Below are positions 55,050 to 63,074 of a DNA stretch of 64,000 nt, in pieces. The notes beneath the pieces are model-generated. The model worked only from the letters and a program-made list of their open reading frames with translations, did no database searches and was not told where the DNA came from. Source of the stretch: Bacteroidales bacterium (GTDB lineage: Bacteria; Bacteroidota; Bacteroidia; Bacteroidales; F082); the NCBI GenBank assembly GCA_024710405.1, contig JANJUV010000020.1:124001-188000 (forward strand), read 5' to 3'. The translations under genes were made by a program, and so were the position numbers. The stretch's first letter is position 1; every line of letters begins with the position of its first letter.

Positions 55050-55868
55050 ATGCGCAACCTGTTTCGTTTTCTGTTGCAATACCATTTTTTCCTGCTGTTT
55101 GTTTTGCTCGAAACCATCAGCATTCTTCTTCTGGTTAACAGCCACACATATCACAGAGCAGCAACCATTACCTTTACAAGCAGTATAACAGGTAGTGTTT
55201 ATGAGTCGTGGAACAGCATCACCAACTATTTTTCTCTTGATTACCAAAATAATAAACTGGCTGCTGAAAACGCAAGGCTCCGCTCCGAAATTACACAGCT
55301 AAAAGAACGCAGTGACAGCACTTCATTTATAAACAATGAATACACTTTTAAGCATATACCGGCAAAAGTTATCAGCAATTCGGTTCACTTCAGAAATAAC
55401 TACATTATTGTCAACAAGGGAAGGTCAAGCGGAGTAAGACCTGACATGGGTATCATATCGCCCGAAGGAGTGGCAGGAATTATCACGGGAGTTACAGAAC
55501 ACTATTCAACTGCATTGTCAGTGTTGCATCGTCATGCCAGAATAAGTGTCATTTTCCAAAAAACAGGACAGTTAGCCAATTTAAGCTGGAACGGGGAGAA
55601 TTATAAAACAGGTATGGTAGAAGACATCCCTTCGCACCTTGTTGTTCAGCCGGGAGATACGGTGGTAACCAGCGGACATTCTTTAATTTTCCCTGAAGGC
55701 ATAATGGTCGGCACCATTACAGAATACATCGAGCCCCCGGGTAGCAGCCTTAATAAGGCTGTGCTTGAATTTTCCACTGACTTCAATAGGCTCCGTCACG
55801 TGTATGTGGTTTATAACAGCCTTTACCCGGAGCTCGACTCCCTCATAAACACCAGGAAGAATGATTAG
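55050..55868 (+). CDS. mreC: Rod-shape protein MreC
   Basis: The 272-residue protein has one transmembrane segment (about 10-30), a periplasmic coiled coil (NNKLAAENARLRSEITQLKER, about 68-90) and the two beta domains typical of MreC (VRPDMGIISPEGVAGIITG, GDTVVTSGHSLIFPEGIMVGTI). It links MreB and MreD to the synthesis machinery in the periplasm. It overlaps mreD by eight bases, which indicates coupled translation. Confidence 0.94.
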   Translation: MRNLFRFLLQYHFFLLFVLLETISILLLVNSHTYHRAATITFTSSITGSVYESWNSITNYFSLDYQNNKLAAENARLRSEITQLKERSDSTSFINNEYTFKHIPAKVISNSVHFRNNYIIVNKGRSSGVRPDMGIISPEGVAGIITGVTEHYSTALSVLHRHARISVIFQKTGQLANLSWNGENYKTGMVEDIPSHLVVQPGDTVVTSGHSLIFPEGIMVGTITEYIEPPGSSLNKAVLEFSTDFNRLRHVYVVYNSLYPELDSLINTRKND

Positions 55869-56376
55869 ATACCTTAAACTGTCCGGAAGATTTGTTTTCC
55901 TGATAATGCTGCAGGTGTTGGTTCTGAATAATATCAGGTTGGGAGGATATATTAATCCACTGATCTACGTACTGTTTGTGCTGATGATTCCTTTTAACAT
56001 CAAACCCTGGTTATTGCTTTTATCTGGCTTTCTTACGGGTTTAACCATTGATGTTTTTATAGGAACTCCCGGCCTTCATGCAGGTGCCACAGTGTTCATG
56101 TCTTTCTTTCGTCAAACTGTAATCAGACTTACACTGGGTCATCGTTTACCAGAAGGAAACCTAGAACCAACTTTATATGATATGGGTGCCCGGTGGTTTT
56201 TTACATACACGGCCATCATGGTAGTGATACATCATACAAGCTTGTTCCTGCTGGAAAGCTTCAGTCTGAAGCAAGTTTCAGCAATCATAATCAGGACATT
56301 ACTAAGCAGTATTTTCACTGTTCTGATGATCATCATTTATTCCTTTATTTTTAACCGGGGTGGAAACAAAACTTAA
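55861..56376 (+). CDS. mreD: Rod-shape protein MreD
   Basis: A 171-residue membrane protein with about five to six hydrophobic segments (FVFLIMLQVLVLNNIRLGG, PWLLLLSGFLTGLTIDVFIG). The small size, membrane topology, and place after mreC with an eight-base overlap support MreD, a poorly conserved member of the elongasome. The usual downstream mrdA and rodA genes do not follow; a TlpA lipoprotein gene with its own -7 element does. Confidence 0.9.
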   Translation: MIRYLKLSGRFVFLIMLQVLVLNNIRLGGYINPLIYVLFVLMIPFNIKPWLLLLSGFLTGLTIDVFIGTPGLHAGATVFMSFFRQTVIRLTLGHRLPEGNLEPTLYDMGARWFFTYTAIMVVIHHTSLFLLESFSLKQVSAIIIRTLLSSIFTVLMIIIYSFIFNRGGNKT

Positions 56377-56393
56377 ATCATTATTCATTTGTT

Positions 56394-56402
56394 TAGCTTT
56401 GC
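56394..56402 (+). promoter_or_regulatory. -7 element upstream of the TlpA gene
   Basis: TAGCTTTGC matches TAnnTTTGC and predicts a start about 17 bases before the ATG; no well-spaced TTG is found. It suggests the gene is transcribed separately from mreBCD. Confidence 0.5.
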
Positions 56403-56423
56403 AACACTAAAAAATTCATTCAC

Positions 56424-57524
56424 ATGAGAAACATCCTATTTTCCTTAATGATTTTGCTGATCATCAGTTCGTGCGACACAGCGAAAAAAGCGAATCAGTA
56501 TACACTTGACATTAACATTTCAGGTCTTGATGGTAAAAAGATTTACCTTAATGAGCGTGTTGAAAATGAATGGAAAGCCATTGATTCAGCAATCATTGAA
56601 CAAGGTAAAGCAAGTTTTAAAGGTGGTTCAGATGGTCCGGATGTTGTCAGATTAGGCCTTGAAGGAAGCCGAGCTATGCCGATGATATTTGTTGAACCCT
56701 CAATCATCAAGGTAACTCTTCAGGCTGATAATTTAAATCTTGTGAAGGTCGAAGGTTCTGAAACACACACACGTTATGAGACATTTACCGAAGGGCATAA
56801 AAGGTTCGACGCTGAAATCGAAAAAATATATCAGCAATATGTTGACCTGAAAAACAATGAAGAGAACGAACAAGCAGAAGAAGTTTATAAACAAATCGAA
56901 GGCCTGATGAACCAGCAAACCGACTATCTGGTGCAATATATAAAAGACAATCCGGCCGATCTTATTGCACATTTCCTACTCTACAGATATTCTTATTTGT
57001 TTGATCTTGAAAAATTTGAACCATTGGTTAATGGATTTGACCAGAATTATACATCAGAGTATCTGGTAGAATTAAGACAGCGTCTGGTGATACTGCAAAA
57101 TGTTGCCGTTGGTAAACCATTCACTGATTTCACACTGAATGATCCTTCGGGCAACCCCGTTTCGTTGGGCAGTAAGGTTGGAAGCAAACTCCTTCTGGTT
57201 GATTTCTGGGCATCTTGGTGTGGACCTTGCCGGCGCGAAAACCCAAATATTGTTGCTGTTTACAATGATTATAAAGACAAAGGTTTTGATGTGTTTGGGG
57301 TTTCTCTTGACCGCAGTCACGATAAATGGGTTGAAGCCATTGAAGCTGATAATCTGACCTGGACACACGTTTCAGATTTGGCATACTGGGACAGCGAGGC
57401 CGGAAAGCTTTATGGAATCAATTCGATACCACACAGTGTTTTGTTGGATGAAAACGGCATTATCATCGCAAAAAACCTGACAGGTGAAGCTTTGCGCGAA
57501 AAAGTAGCCTCAATACTTAACTAA
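56424..57524 (+). CDS. TlpA-type thioredoxin lipoprotein with DUF4369 domain
   Basis: The 366-residue product is a lipoprotein (IISSC at about 13-17). Residues 25-120 match the DUF4369 domain frequent in Bacteroidota thioredoxin-like proteins (LNERVENEWKAIDSAII...). A helical linker of about 100 residues leads to the TlpA domain, with WCGPC at 265-269 and the cis-proline segment NSIPHSVLLDENG. Likely periplasmic disulfide reductase or oxidase; substrate unknown. It follows mreD but has its own -7 element. Confidence 0.92.
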   Translation: MRNILFSLMILLIISSCDTAKKANQYTLDINISGLDGKKIYLNERVENEWKAIDSAIIEQGKASFKGGSDGPDVVRLGLEGSRAMPMIFVEPSIIKVTLQADNLNLVKVEGSETHTRYETFTEGHKRFDAEIEKIYQQYVDLKNNEENEQAEEVYKQIEGLMNQQTDYLVQYIKDNPADLIAHFLLYRYSYLFDLEKFEPLVNGFDQNYTSEYLVELRQRLVILQNVAVGKPFTDFTLNDPSGNPVSLGSKVGSKLLLVDFWASWCGPCRRENPNIVAVYNDYKDKGFDVFGVSLDRSHDKWVEAIEADNLTWTHVSDLAYWDSEAGKLYGINSIPHSVLLDENGIIIAKNLTGEALREKVASILN

Positions 57525-57558
57525 ATTTCCAAAAACATAACGCCTAAATATAGGGGGA

Positions 57559-58944
57559 TTAAGTTTTTTGGTTTTCCTGTTGTTCTTTCCAGAGCTGGCT
57601 GAAGGATTTTTTGGCCATTCGTGGCATGACGCGCCTGTTTCCCCATTGTTTTGAAAACATGTATTTCAGCACGAGATTTTTAGTGCTTGCTTTAGCCATG
57701 TCCAAGAGCTTGCGACTTCCGAGCACTTTCTTTGCCGATTTCATGCCCCATTTTTCACTTCCTTTTATAAAGCCTTCAACAACAGCTTCATTTCGGTTTA
57801 CCAGAAGCAGTTCGTGTAATGGTATTTTGACCGGACATACTTCGGTACATTGTCCACACAAAGATGAGGCAAAACTCAAATGTTTCCACTCGTTCAAGTC
57901 CTTCATGTGGGGAGTAATCACGGCACCAATGGGTCCTGTGTAGGTGGTTCCGTAAGTGTGTCCGCCAATATTTTTATATACCGGACAGGCATTTAGACAG
58001 GCGCCGCAACGTATACAGGATAATGCCGAACGTTGACGTTTCTTTGCCATCAAACGGGTTCGTCCGTTGTCAAGCAGCACTAGAATCATTTCCCGCGGAC
58101 CCTGTTCTCCATCTTGTGAAGGCCCGGTAACTATTGAATTGTATACGGTTAATGCCTGGCCTGTTCCGTGGGTTGAAAGCAAAGGCCAGAACAAATCAAG
58201 ATCTTCAACATATGGAATCATTTTTTCAATGCCTGACACCACAATGTGGCACTGAGGCATTGCCATCGACAATATTCCGTTTCCTTCGTTCTCTGTTATT
58301 GCGATTCCGCCAATATCAGCAATCAGAAAATTGGCACCGGTTATGCCGGCACCGGCTTCCATGAAATAGCTTCTCAGCCTGTTTCGCACAAAAGCTGTTA
58401 TTTCTTCAGGTGTGCTGTTTGCAGGAGTATCAAATTTTTGCTGAAACAAAATAGAAACATCCTCTTTCGACTTGTGCATGGCTGGCGTAACTATGTGGTA
58501 TGGTTTCTCTTCCGCAAGCTGTACAATAAATTCGCCAAGATCTGTTTCAATTGATTCTATTTTCTTTTTACCCAGCCAGTGATTGAGCTCAATTTCTTCA
58601 GTAATCATTGATTTTGACTTCACAACAAGTTTTGTGCTGCGTTCCTCGAGTAGTTTTACGATAGAAGTTGCTGCCTCCTCTGCATGTCGGGCCCAGATGA
58701 TTTTCCCCCCATTACGCACAAAGTTTGTTTCAAACTCAACCAAAAGCTTGTCGAGTTGATTGATTGATTTGTGCTTCAGATTTGCGGCCTTCTGCCGGGC
58801 AAGCTCAAGATTACTGAAACGTTTCTTGCCTCTAAGCACAGCCCCGTCATATTTACTGATATTGTAATTTATCTTTTGCCGGTGGCTTTGATCAAAGGCT
58901 ATTTTGTTGCTTTTGCTCCGAAATTCGCTGCTTTGTTCTTTCAT
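57559..58944 (-). CDS. lutB: LutB-type iron-sulfur protein (lactate utilization)
   Basis: LutB is one subunit of the LutABC L-lactate oxidation complex. The 461-residue protein has a LUD-domain first part (GAGITGANFLIADIGGIAITENEGNG) and a ferredoxin-like part with two 4Fe-4S motifs, CIRCGACLNACP and CGQCTEVCP. No lutA or lutC gene is adjacent; instead rpiB lies eight bases upstream on the same strand. The partner subunits, if present, must be elsewhere. Related ferredoxin-LUD proteins can be misassigned, so the symbol is tentative. Confidence 0.85.
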   Translation of the reverse strand: MKEQSSEFRSKSNKIAFDQSHRQKINYNISKYDGAVLRGKKRFSNLELARQKAANLKHKSINQLDKLLVEFETNFVRNGGKIIWARHAEEAATSIVKLLEERSTKLVVKSKSMITEEIELNHWLGKKKIESIETDLGEFIVQLAEEKPYHIVTPAMHKSKEDVSILFQQKFDTPANSTPEEITAFVRNRLRSYFMEAGAGITGANFLIADIGGIAITENEGNGILSMAMPQCHIVVSGIEKMIPYVEDLDLFWPLLSTHGTGQALTVYNSIVTGPSQDGEQGPREMILVLLDNGRTRLMAKKRQRSALSCIRCGACLNACPVYKNIGGHTYGTTYTGPIGAVITPHMKDLNEWKHLSFASSLCGQCTEVCPVKIPLHELLLVNRNEAVVEGFIKGSEKWGMKSAKKVLGSRKLLDMAKASTKNLVLKYMFSKQWGNRRVMPRMAKKSFSQLWKEQQENQKT

Positions 58945-58952
58945 AACGGGAA

Positions 58953-59402
58953 TTATTGGATATCTCCGATTTTTGAAACCCTGATTTCATGCCTTCCACC
59001 TTCAAATTCGGTGTTCAGAAACACTAGAACCATTGACCATGCATCTTCCATTGTTATAAACCGCCCCGGTAATGCCAGTATGTTTGCATCATTATGTTGT
59101 CTGGCCAATTTTGCCAATGTATCATTCCAGCAAAGCGCTGCCCTTACATAAAGATATTTGTTGGCTGTCATTTGAGCACCATTCCCACTACCGCACAAAA
59201 TAACAGCTTTTTCCAACTTTCCCTTATTCACATCATTTGCTATCGGATGTATATAATCAGGATAATCAACACTTTCTGGTCCGTTTGTACCATAATCATT
59301 AACTTTATAACCCAGTTCAACAAGCTTTGCCTTGAGAAATTCCTTCATTTCAAATCCACCATGGTCACTGGCAATCCCAATCAATTTTCCCGATAATGAC
59401 AT
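58953..59402 (-). CDS. rpiB: Ribose-5-phosphate isomerase B
   Basis: RpiB interconverts ribose-5-phosphate and ribulose-5-phosphate. The ATG at 59400-59402 gives 149 residues, the family size. The N-terminal motif GIASDHGGFEMKEFL (phosphate/substrate-binding) and the active-site Cys in LCGSGNGAQMTANKY are intact, as is the C-terminal GRFIT segment. Upstream in-frame starts (59459, 59432) add residues absent from the family. It precedes lutB by eight bases, so the two are likely one transcript. Confidence 0.95.
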   Translation of the reverse strand: MSLSGKLIGIASDHGGFEMKEFLKAKLVELGYKVNDYGTNGPESVDYPDYIHPIANDVNKGKLEKAVILCGSGNGAQMTANKYLYVRAALCWNDTLAKLARQHNDANILALPGRFITMEDAWSMVLVFLNTEFEGGRHEIRVSKIGDIQ

Positions 59403-60028
59403 GTTTGTAATTTTTCGTACAAAACTATCCATTTTTTCAGGTGCATTTTTCGTTTTCAAGTAAAAATGAAGTAATTAGGATAAGTATTCACGAAATATAT
59501 TTGGTTTAATCTATTATTTTTCAATTATTTACAATTTGTAAACAACAAGCTGTTAATATCTATGCCCGTTTGTTACTTTCTTTTTAAAACTCCTTCAAAA
59601 ATCAGTCAGCATGACGAACTATAGACATGCATGTTTATAAACAGATGTTTTTTCAAATTTTGTGAGTAAGCAATCAACACAATCCGTTATTTTGATACAC
59701 TCATTTTATAAACAGGAAAACAGTAATAGATATTTAAGTAATATATCTAATGTATTGTAATTTAACAATTTAATAGTTTGATTTAGTTGAAAAAGTGTTA
59801 ACAAAATCTCATAAGTCAAATACTCAAGACATTCGTCATAAATTTATCAGGCTTATCAACAGCATATCATTAACATTATATTTTTCTTTTAAAAAAACAT
59901 ACTAATACAATTGATCATAACAGTCTTGTAAATGTTGCCTAATGCTGCGTATTGACTGGCAAGAATGAAAAATACTACATTTGTTGTTTGATAGTTTAGG
60001 GCAAAAAAGAGGCTTAATACAGCTGAAA
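59403..60028. other. 626-base AT-rich intergenic region
   Basis: This is the longest gap in the window. It is very AT-rich, contains the 11-base direct repeat TTTATAAACAG twice (59634-59644 and 59705-59715), and one near-match to a DnaA box, TTATCAACA (59853-59861). The nadA promoter is at its right end. I see no tRNA, hairpin terminator or ORF with family resemblance. It is a regulatory or replication-related candidate only. Confidence 0.6.
59952..59983 (+). promoter_or_regulatory. Promoter of nadA
   Basis: TTG (59952-59954), 21 bases, then TACATTTG (59976-59983), predicting a start about 40 bases before the ATG at 60029. Spacing is at the upper edge of the usual range. Confidence 0.55.
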
Positions 60029-60970
60029 ATGGAAACACTGGCAAAGAAAATAGAGAATCTAAAGGTTGAAAAGAATGCTGTGGTTTTAGCACATTACTAT
60101 CAGGTTCCTGAGATACAGGATATTGCTGATTATGTTGGTGATAGTTTAGGATTATCACAGCAGGCTGCAAAGACTAAGGCGGATATGATTGTTTTTGCCG
60201 GGGTTCATTTCATGGCCGAAACAGCCAAGATACTATCGCCTGAAAAGAAAGTAGTATTACCAGATATGAATGCCGGTTGTTCATTGGCCGATGGTTGTCC
60301 GCCGTCACAATTTGCTGATTTTCTAAAAAGTTATCCTGATCATTTAGTAATTTCCTACATAAATTGTTCTGCTGCGATTAAAACGATGTCGGATGTGATT
60401 GTAACTTCAGGTAATGCTGTGCAGATAGTTGAATCGTTTCCAAAAGATCAGAAAATCATTTTTGCACCAGACCGCAACCTTGGTGGTTATATAAACAGAA
60501 TTACCGGACGTAACATGGTACTTTGGGATGGCAGTTGCGAGGTTCACGACATTTTAACTACCGAAGCTGTTGTTAACCTCAAAATGAAGTATCCTGATGC
60601 TCGGCTTATCGCCCACCCCGAGTGTAAGGCTCAGTTGCTTGAACTTGCTGATTATATTGGATCAACCACTGCTTTATTGAAATTTACGCGTACTGATAGT
60701 GCCAAAAAGTATATTGTTGCCACTGAATCAGGAATATTGCACAAAATGCAGTTAGACTCGCCTGAAAAACAATTCTATGTTGTTCCCTCTGACGAAACTT
60801 GCAGCTGTAATGATTGTCCATATATGAAACTCAATACACTAGAGAAACTTTACCTTTCGATGAAAAATGAGCGACCAGAGATTGTGCTGGATCCCATTAC
60901 GATTGAAAAAGCCAGAATTCCCATAGAAAAGATGCTCAGATTATCCGAATTGGCAGGATTAATTAAATAG
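60029..60970 (+). CDS. nadA: Quinolinate synthase A
   Basis: NadA condenses iminoaspartate and dihydroxyacetone phosphate to quinolinate, the first committed step of de novo NAD synthesis. The ATG at 60029 gives 313 residues. The 4Fe-4S ligands fit C84 (AGCSLAD), C170 (GSCEVHD) and one Cys of the ETCSCNDCPYM cluster near 258-263, as in known NadA structures. HYYQVPE near the start and the TSGNAV segment are conserved. No nadB or nadC is adjacent. The frame extends 16 codons upstream, but the shorter start is preferred. Confidence 0.96.
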   Translation: METLAKKIENLKVEKNAVVLAHYYQVPEIQDIADYVGDSLGLSQQAAKTKADMIVFAGVHFMAETAKILSPEKKVVLPDMNAGCSLADGCPPSQFADFLKSYPDHLVISYINCSAAIKTMSDVIVTSGNAVQIVESFPKDQKIIFAPDRNLGGYINRITGRNMVLWDGSCEVHDILTTEAVVNLKMKYPDARLIAHPECKAQLLELADYIGSTTALLKFTRTDSAKKYIVATESGILHKMQLDSPEKQFYVVPSDETCSCNDCPYMKLNTLEKLYLSMKNERPEIVLDPITIEKARIPIEKMLRLSELAGLIK

Positions 60971-60978
60971 TTAAAGTT

Positions 60979-61542
60979 ATGATAATAAAGAAATTATTAA
61001 TAGTGTTTTTTATTGTCAACACCATTTTGTTGTCAGGATGTTCACGAACAATTCTGTTTACACATGCTATGCGACAAAAAATACATCATGACGGACTGGA
61101 CATCAGAGAAGTGCAGTTTTATAATTCAAGAAAGATTATACTTCAGCGAAACTTGTCTTATGAGGAAACAAAAATAGCACAGGGAGAAATCAGGTTTGAA
61201 AATGGTAAGTTCATTGAACTGATAGAGATTAAAAAGCATACACCCGGTGTATGCGAGTCGGATGACAGTAAATCATTGGATATATCTTTTGAATCAGGCG
61301 AGAACAGAAAGCTGAAGTTTATGGTCAACGCCCGAACAAATTATCAGATAACAGCTCTTGAGTGGAAGGATAAGTTCGGAAAAGTAAACTATGATACACT
61401 TACCTACTACATCGCGCCCGGGGGAGATAGAACCCTGTTAAAAGTGAAGAAAGACTATATTTACAAAATCGACAAAAAACACAGGATTGCACCCGGTCGC
61501 AAGGTTGAACCCGTAAACAAAACAGAACCTGTTGTTGAATGA
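60979..61542 (+). CDS. Lipoprotein of unknown function
   Basis: A 187-residue protein with lipobox ILLSGC. The remainder contains alternating short beta-like strands (IREVQFYNSRKIILQ, GEIRFENGKFIELIEIKK) and a Lys-rich tail; I recognise no family. The stop overlaps the MORN-repeat gene start by four bases (ATGA), so the pair is translationally coupled. It lies eight bases after nadA, and may share its transcript. Confidence 0.72.
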   Translation: MIIKKLLIVFFIVNTILLSGCSRTILFTHAMRQKIHHDGLDIREVQFYNSRKIILQRNLSYEETKIAQGEIRFENGKFIELIEIKKHTPGVCESDDSKSLDISFESGENRKLKFMVNARTNYQITALEWKDKFGKVNYDTLTYYIAPGGDRTLLKVKKDYIYKIDKKHRIAPGRKVEPVNKTEPVVE

Positions 61543-63065
61543 CACATTTAGTTAGGCTTTTAATGATTCTGGGCTTATTTACCAGTTTTCTGCCTGGATA
61601 TTTATCGGCACAGGAAACAGATATTACCAGATTTTTTCACGACAATGGTGCTGTGTCCAGCGAAGGTAAACTAGTGAATGGAAAACCCGATGGATTCTGG
61701 AAAACCTATCATCCCAACGGGCAACTGAAATCTTCAGGAAACAGGAAAAATTTTGTTCTGGACAGTTTGTGGCAGTTTTTTGATGAATCGGGTCGTTTAA
61801 CACTTGAAATCAATTACAAAGATGGTAGGAAACACGGAGAAAGAATATCTTATCTGCCAAATGAAAAGATTGTTGAGTTGTTTGAAGTCGATGTTAAACA
61901 AGGTGCAACAAAATATTTCAATGCTGACAATAACCTGGTTTTGACAGTTCCTTTCAAAGATGGCCTCGAGGAAGGCACTGCACTTAGGTTTGCAGGTGAT
62001 GGAAGAATAATTGAGTTGATGAATTACCGGAAAGGTTTTCTGATTGAGCGAGAAAGGATTAATTTGTTAGATGCCAATGACAAGGAACATGGTGTATGGA
62101 AATGGTTTGATACAGATGGCAGGTTGCGGAAAGAGGTGGTTTACAAACACGGATTGAAAAATGGATTCCAGAAAGAATACGATTCGAACGGGAATTTGGT
62201 TTCCATCGAAAAATGGGTTGACGGAATACTTCAGGAAAATGTTGAAGAGTTGGCGCGGCTTGAAGTCAGACGCGACTATTTTCCTGATGGCAGAATAAAG
62301 GTTGAAGCAACTTATAGAAATGGTATTCCTGAAGGAGTAAGGCGTGAATATGCGGACGATGGTTCAATATCAAAAACTTATGTGTTCAGAAACGGTAAGG
62401 TAGTTGCGGAAGGGATCCTTTCAGAAGACGGACAAAGGCAAGGAACCTGGAAAGAGTATTATGTTGACGGAAGGATTAAATCAACAGGAAATTACACAAA
62501 TGACAAAAGAACAGGCGATTGGGTTTTTTACCATCCAAGCGGTCTGGTTGAACAAACCGGCACCTATACTGCCGAAGGATTGTTAACCGGACGCTGGCAG
62601 TGGTATCACCCTAACGGGCAATTGCATCGGGATGAAAGCTACAGGGAAGGCATTTCGGAAGGTTTGTCAGAAGAGTTTGACTTCAAAGGAAAATTAATCG
62701 CCTCGGGCGAATTCAGGAACGGGGAAAAAGAAGGCAAATGGTTGTATGATTACGGTGATCACCGGGAAGAAGGTGAATATGTTTCTGGAATGCGGTCCGG
62801 TATTTGGAAATACTACTTTCCCAATGGAAGTGTTGCTTTCGAAGGCAGGTTCATTGAAGATAATCCGCACGGAGTGCACAGCTGGTATTGGCCAAACGGA
62901 CTGCGAAAAGAAGAAGGGCAGTACGCTATGGGCCGAAAAAACGGAGATTGGAAAAAATATCAGGAAGATGGATCTTTGTTTTTGCTGATAGATTATGTCA
63001 ACGGTGTTGAACGTAAATATGACGGAATTGCCATACCGGAAACCGAAACAATTATTGCCGATTAA
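61539..63065 (+). CDS. MORN-repeat protein (YwqK-like)
   Basis: The 508-residue product has a signal peptide (to about LSAQE) followed by more than fifteen MORN-like repeats of about 20-25 residues, with the core pattern GxWxxYxxxGxLxxxxxYxxGxxxG (for example GFWKTYHPNGQLKSSG, GTWKEYYVDGRIKSTG and GRWQWYHPNGQLHRDE). Similar proteins are often labelled toxin-antitoxin YwqK family antitoxin, but no toxin gene is adjacent and secretion argues against that role. It probably forms a long beta-sheet surface or periplasmic rod. It is coupled to the upstream lipoprotein by a four-base overlap. Confidence 0.85.
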   Translation: MTHLVRLLMILGLFTSFLPGYLSAQETDITRFFHDNGAVSSEGKLVNGKPDGFWKTYHPNGQLKSSGNRKNFVLDSLWQFFDESGRLTLEINYKDGRKHGERISYLPNEKIVELFEVDVKQGATKYFNADNNLVLTVPFKDGLEEGTALRFAGDGRIIELMNYRKGFLIERERINLLDANDKEHGVWKWFDTDGRLRKEVVYKHGLKNGFQKEYDSNGNLVSIEKWVDGILQENVEELARLEVRRDYFPDGRIKVEATYRNGIPEGVRREYADDGSISKTYVFRNGKVVAEGILSEDGQRQGTWKEYYVDGRIKSTGNYTNDKRTGDWVFYHPSGLVEQTGTYTAEGLLTGRWQWYHPNGQLHRDESYREGISEGLSEEFDFKGKLIASGEFRNGEKEGKWLYDYGDHREEGEYVSGMRSGIWKYYFPNGSVAFEGRFIEDNPHGVHSWYWPNGLRKEEGQYAMGRKNGDWKKYQEDGSLFLLIDYVNGVERKYDGIAIPETETIIAD

Positions 63066-63074
63066 TCAGAATAG

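Noticed and set aside
59853-59861. Calling oriC at TTATCAACA
   Set aside because: A single imperfect DnaA box in AT-rich DNA, without dnaA, box clusters or skew data, does not justify an origin call.
61539-63065. YwqK-type antitoxin of a toxin-antitoxin pair
   Set aside because: No toxin gene is adjacent and the protein has a signal peptide and many repeats, so it is described only as a MORN-repeat protein.
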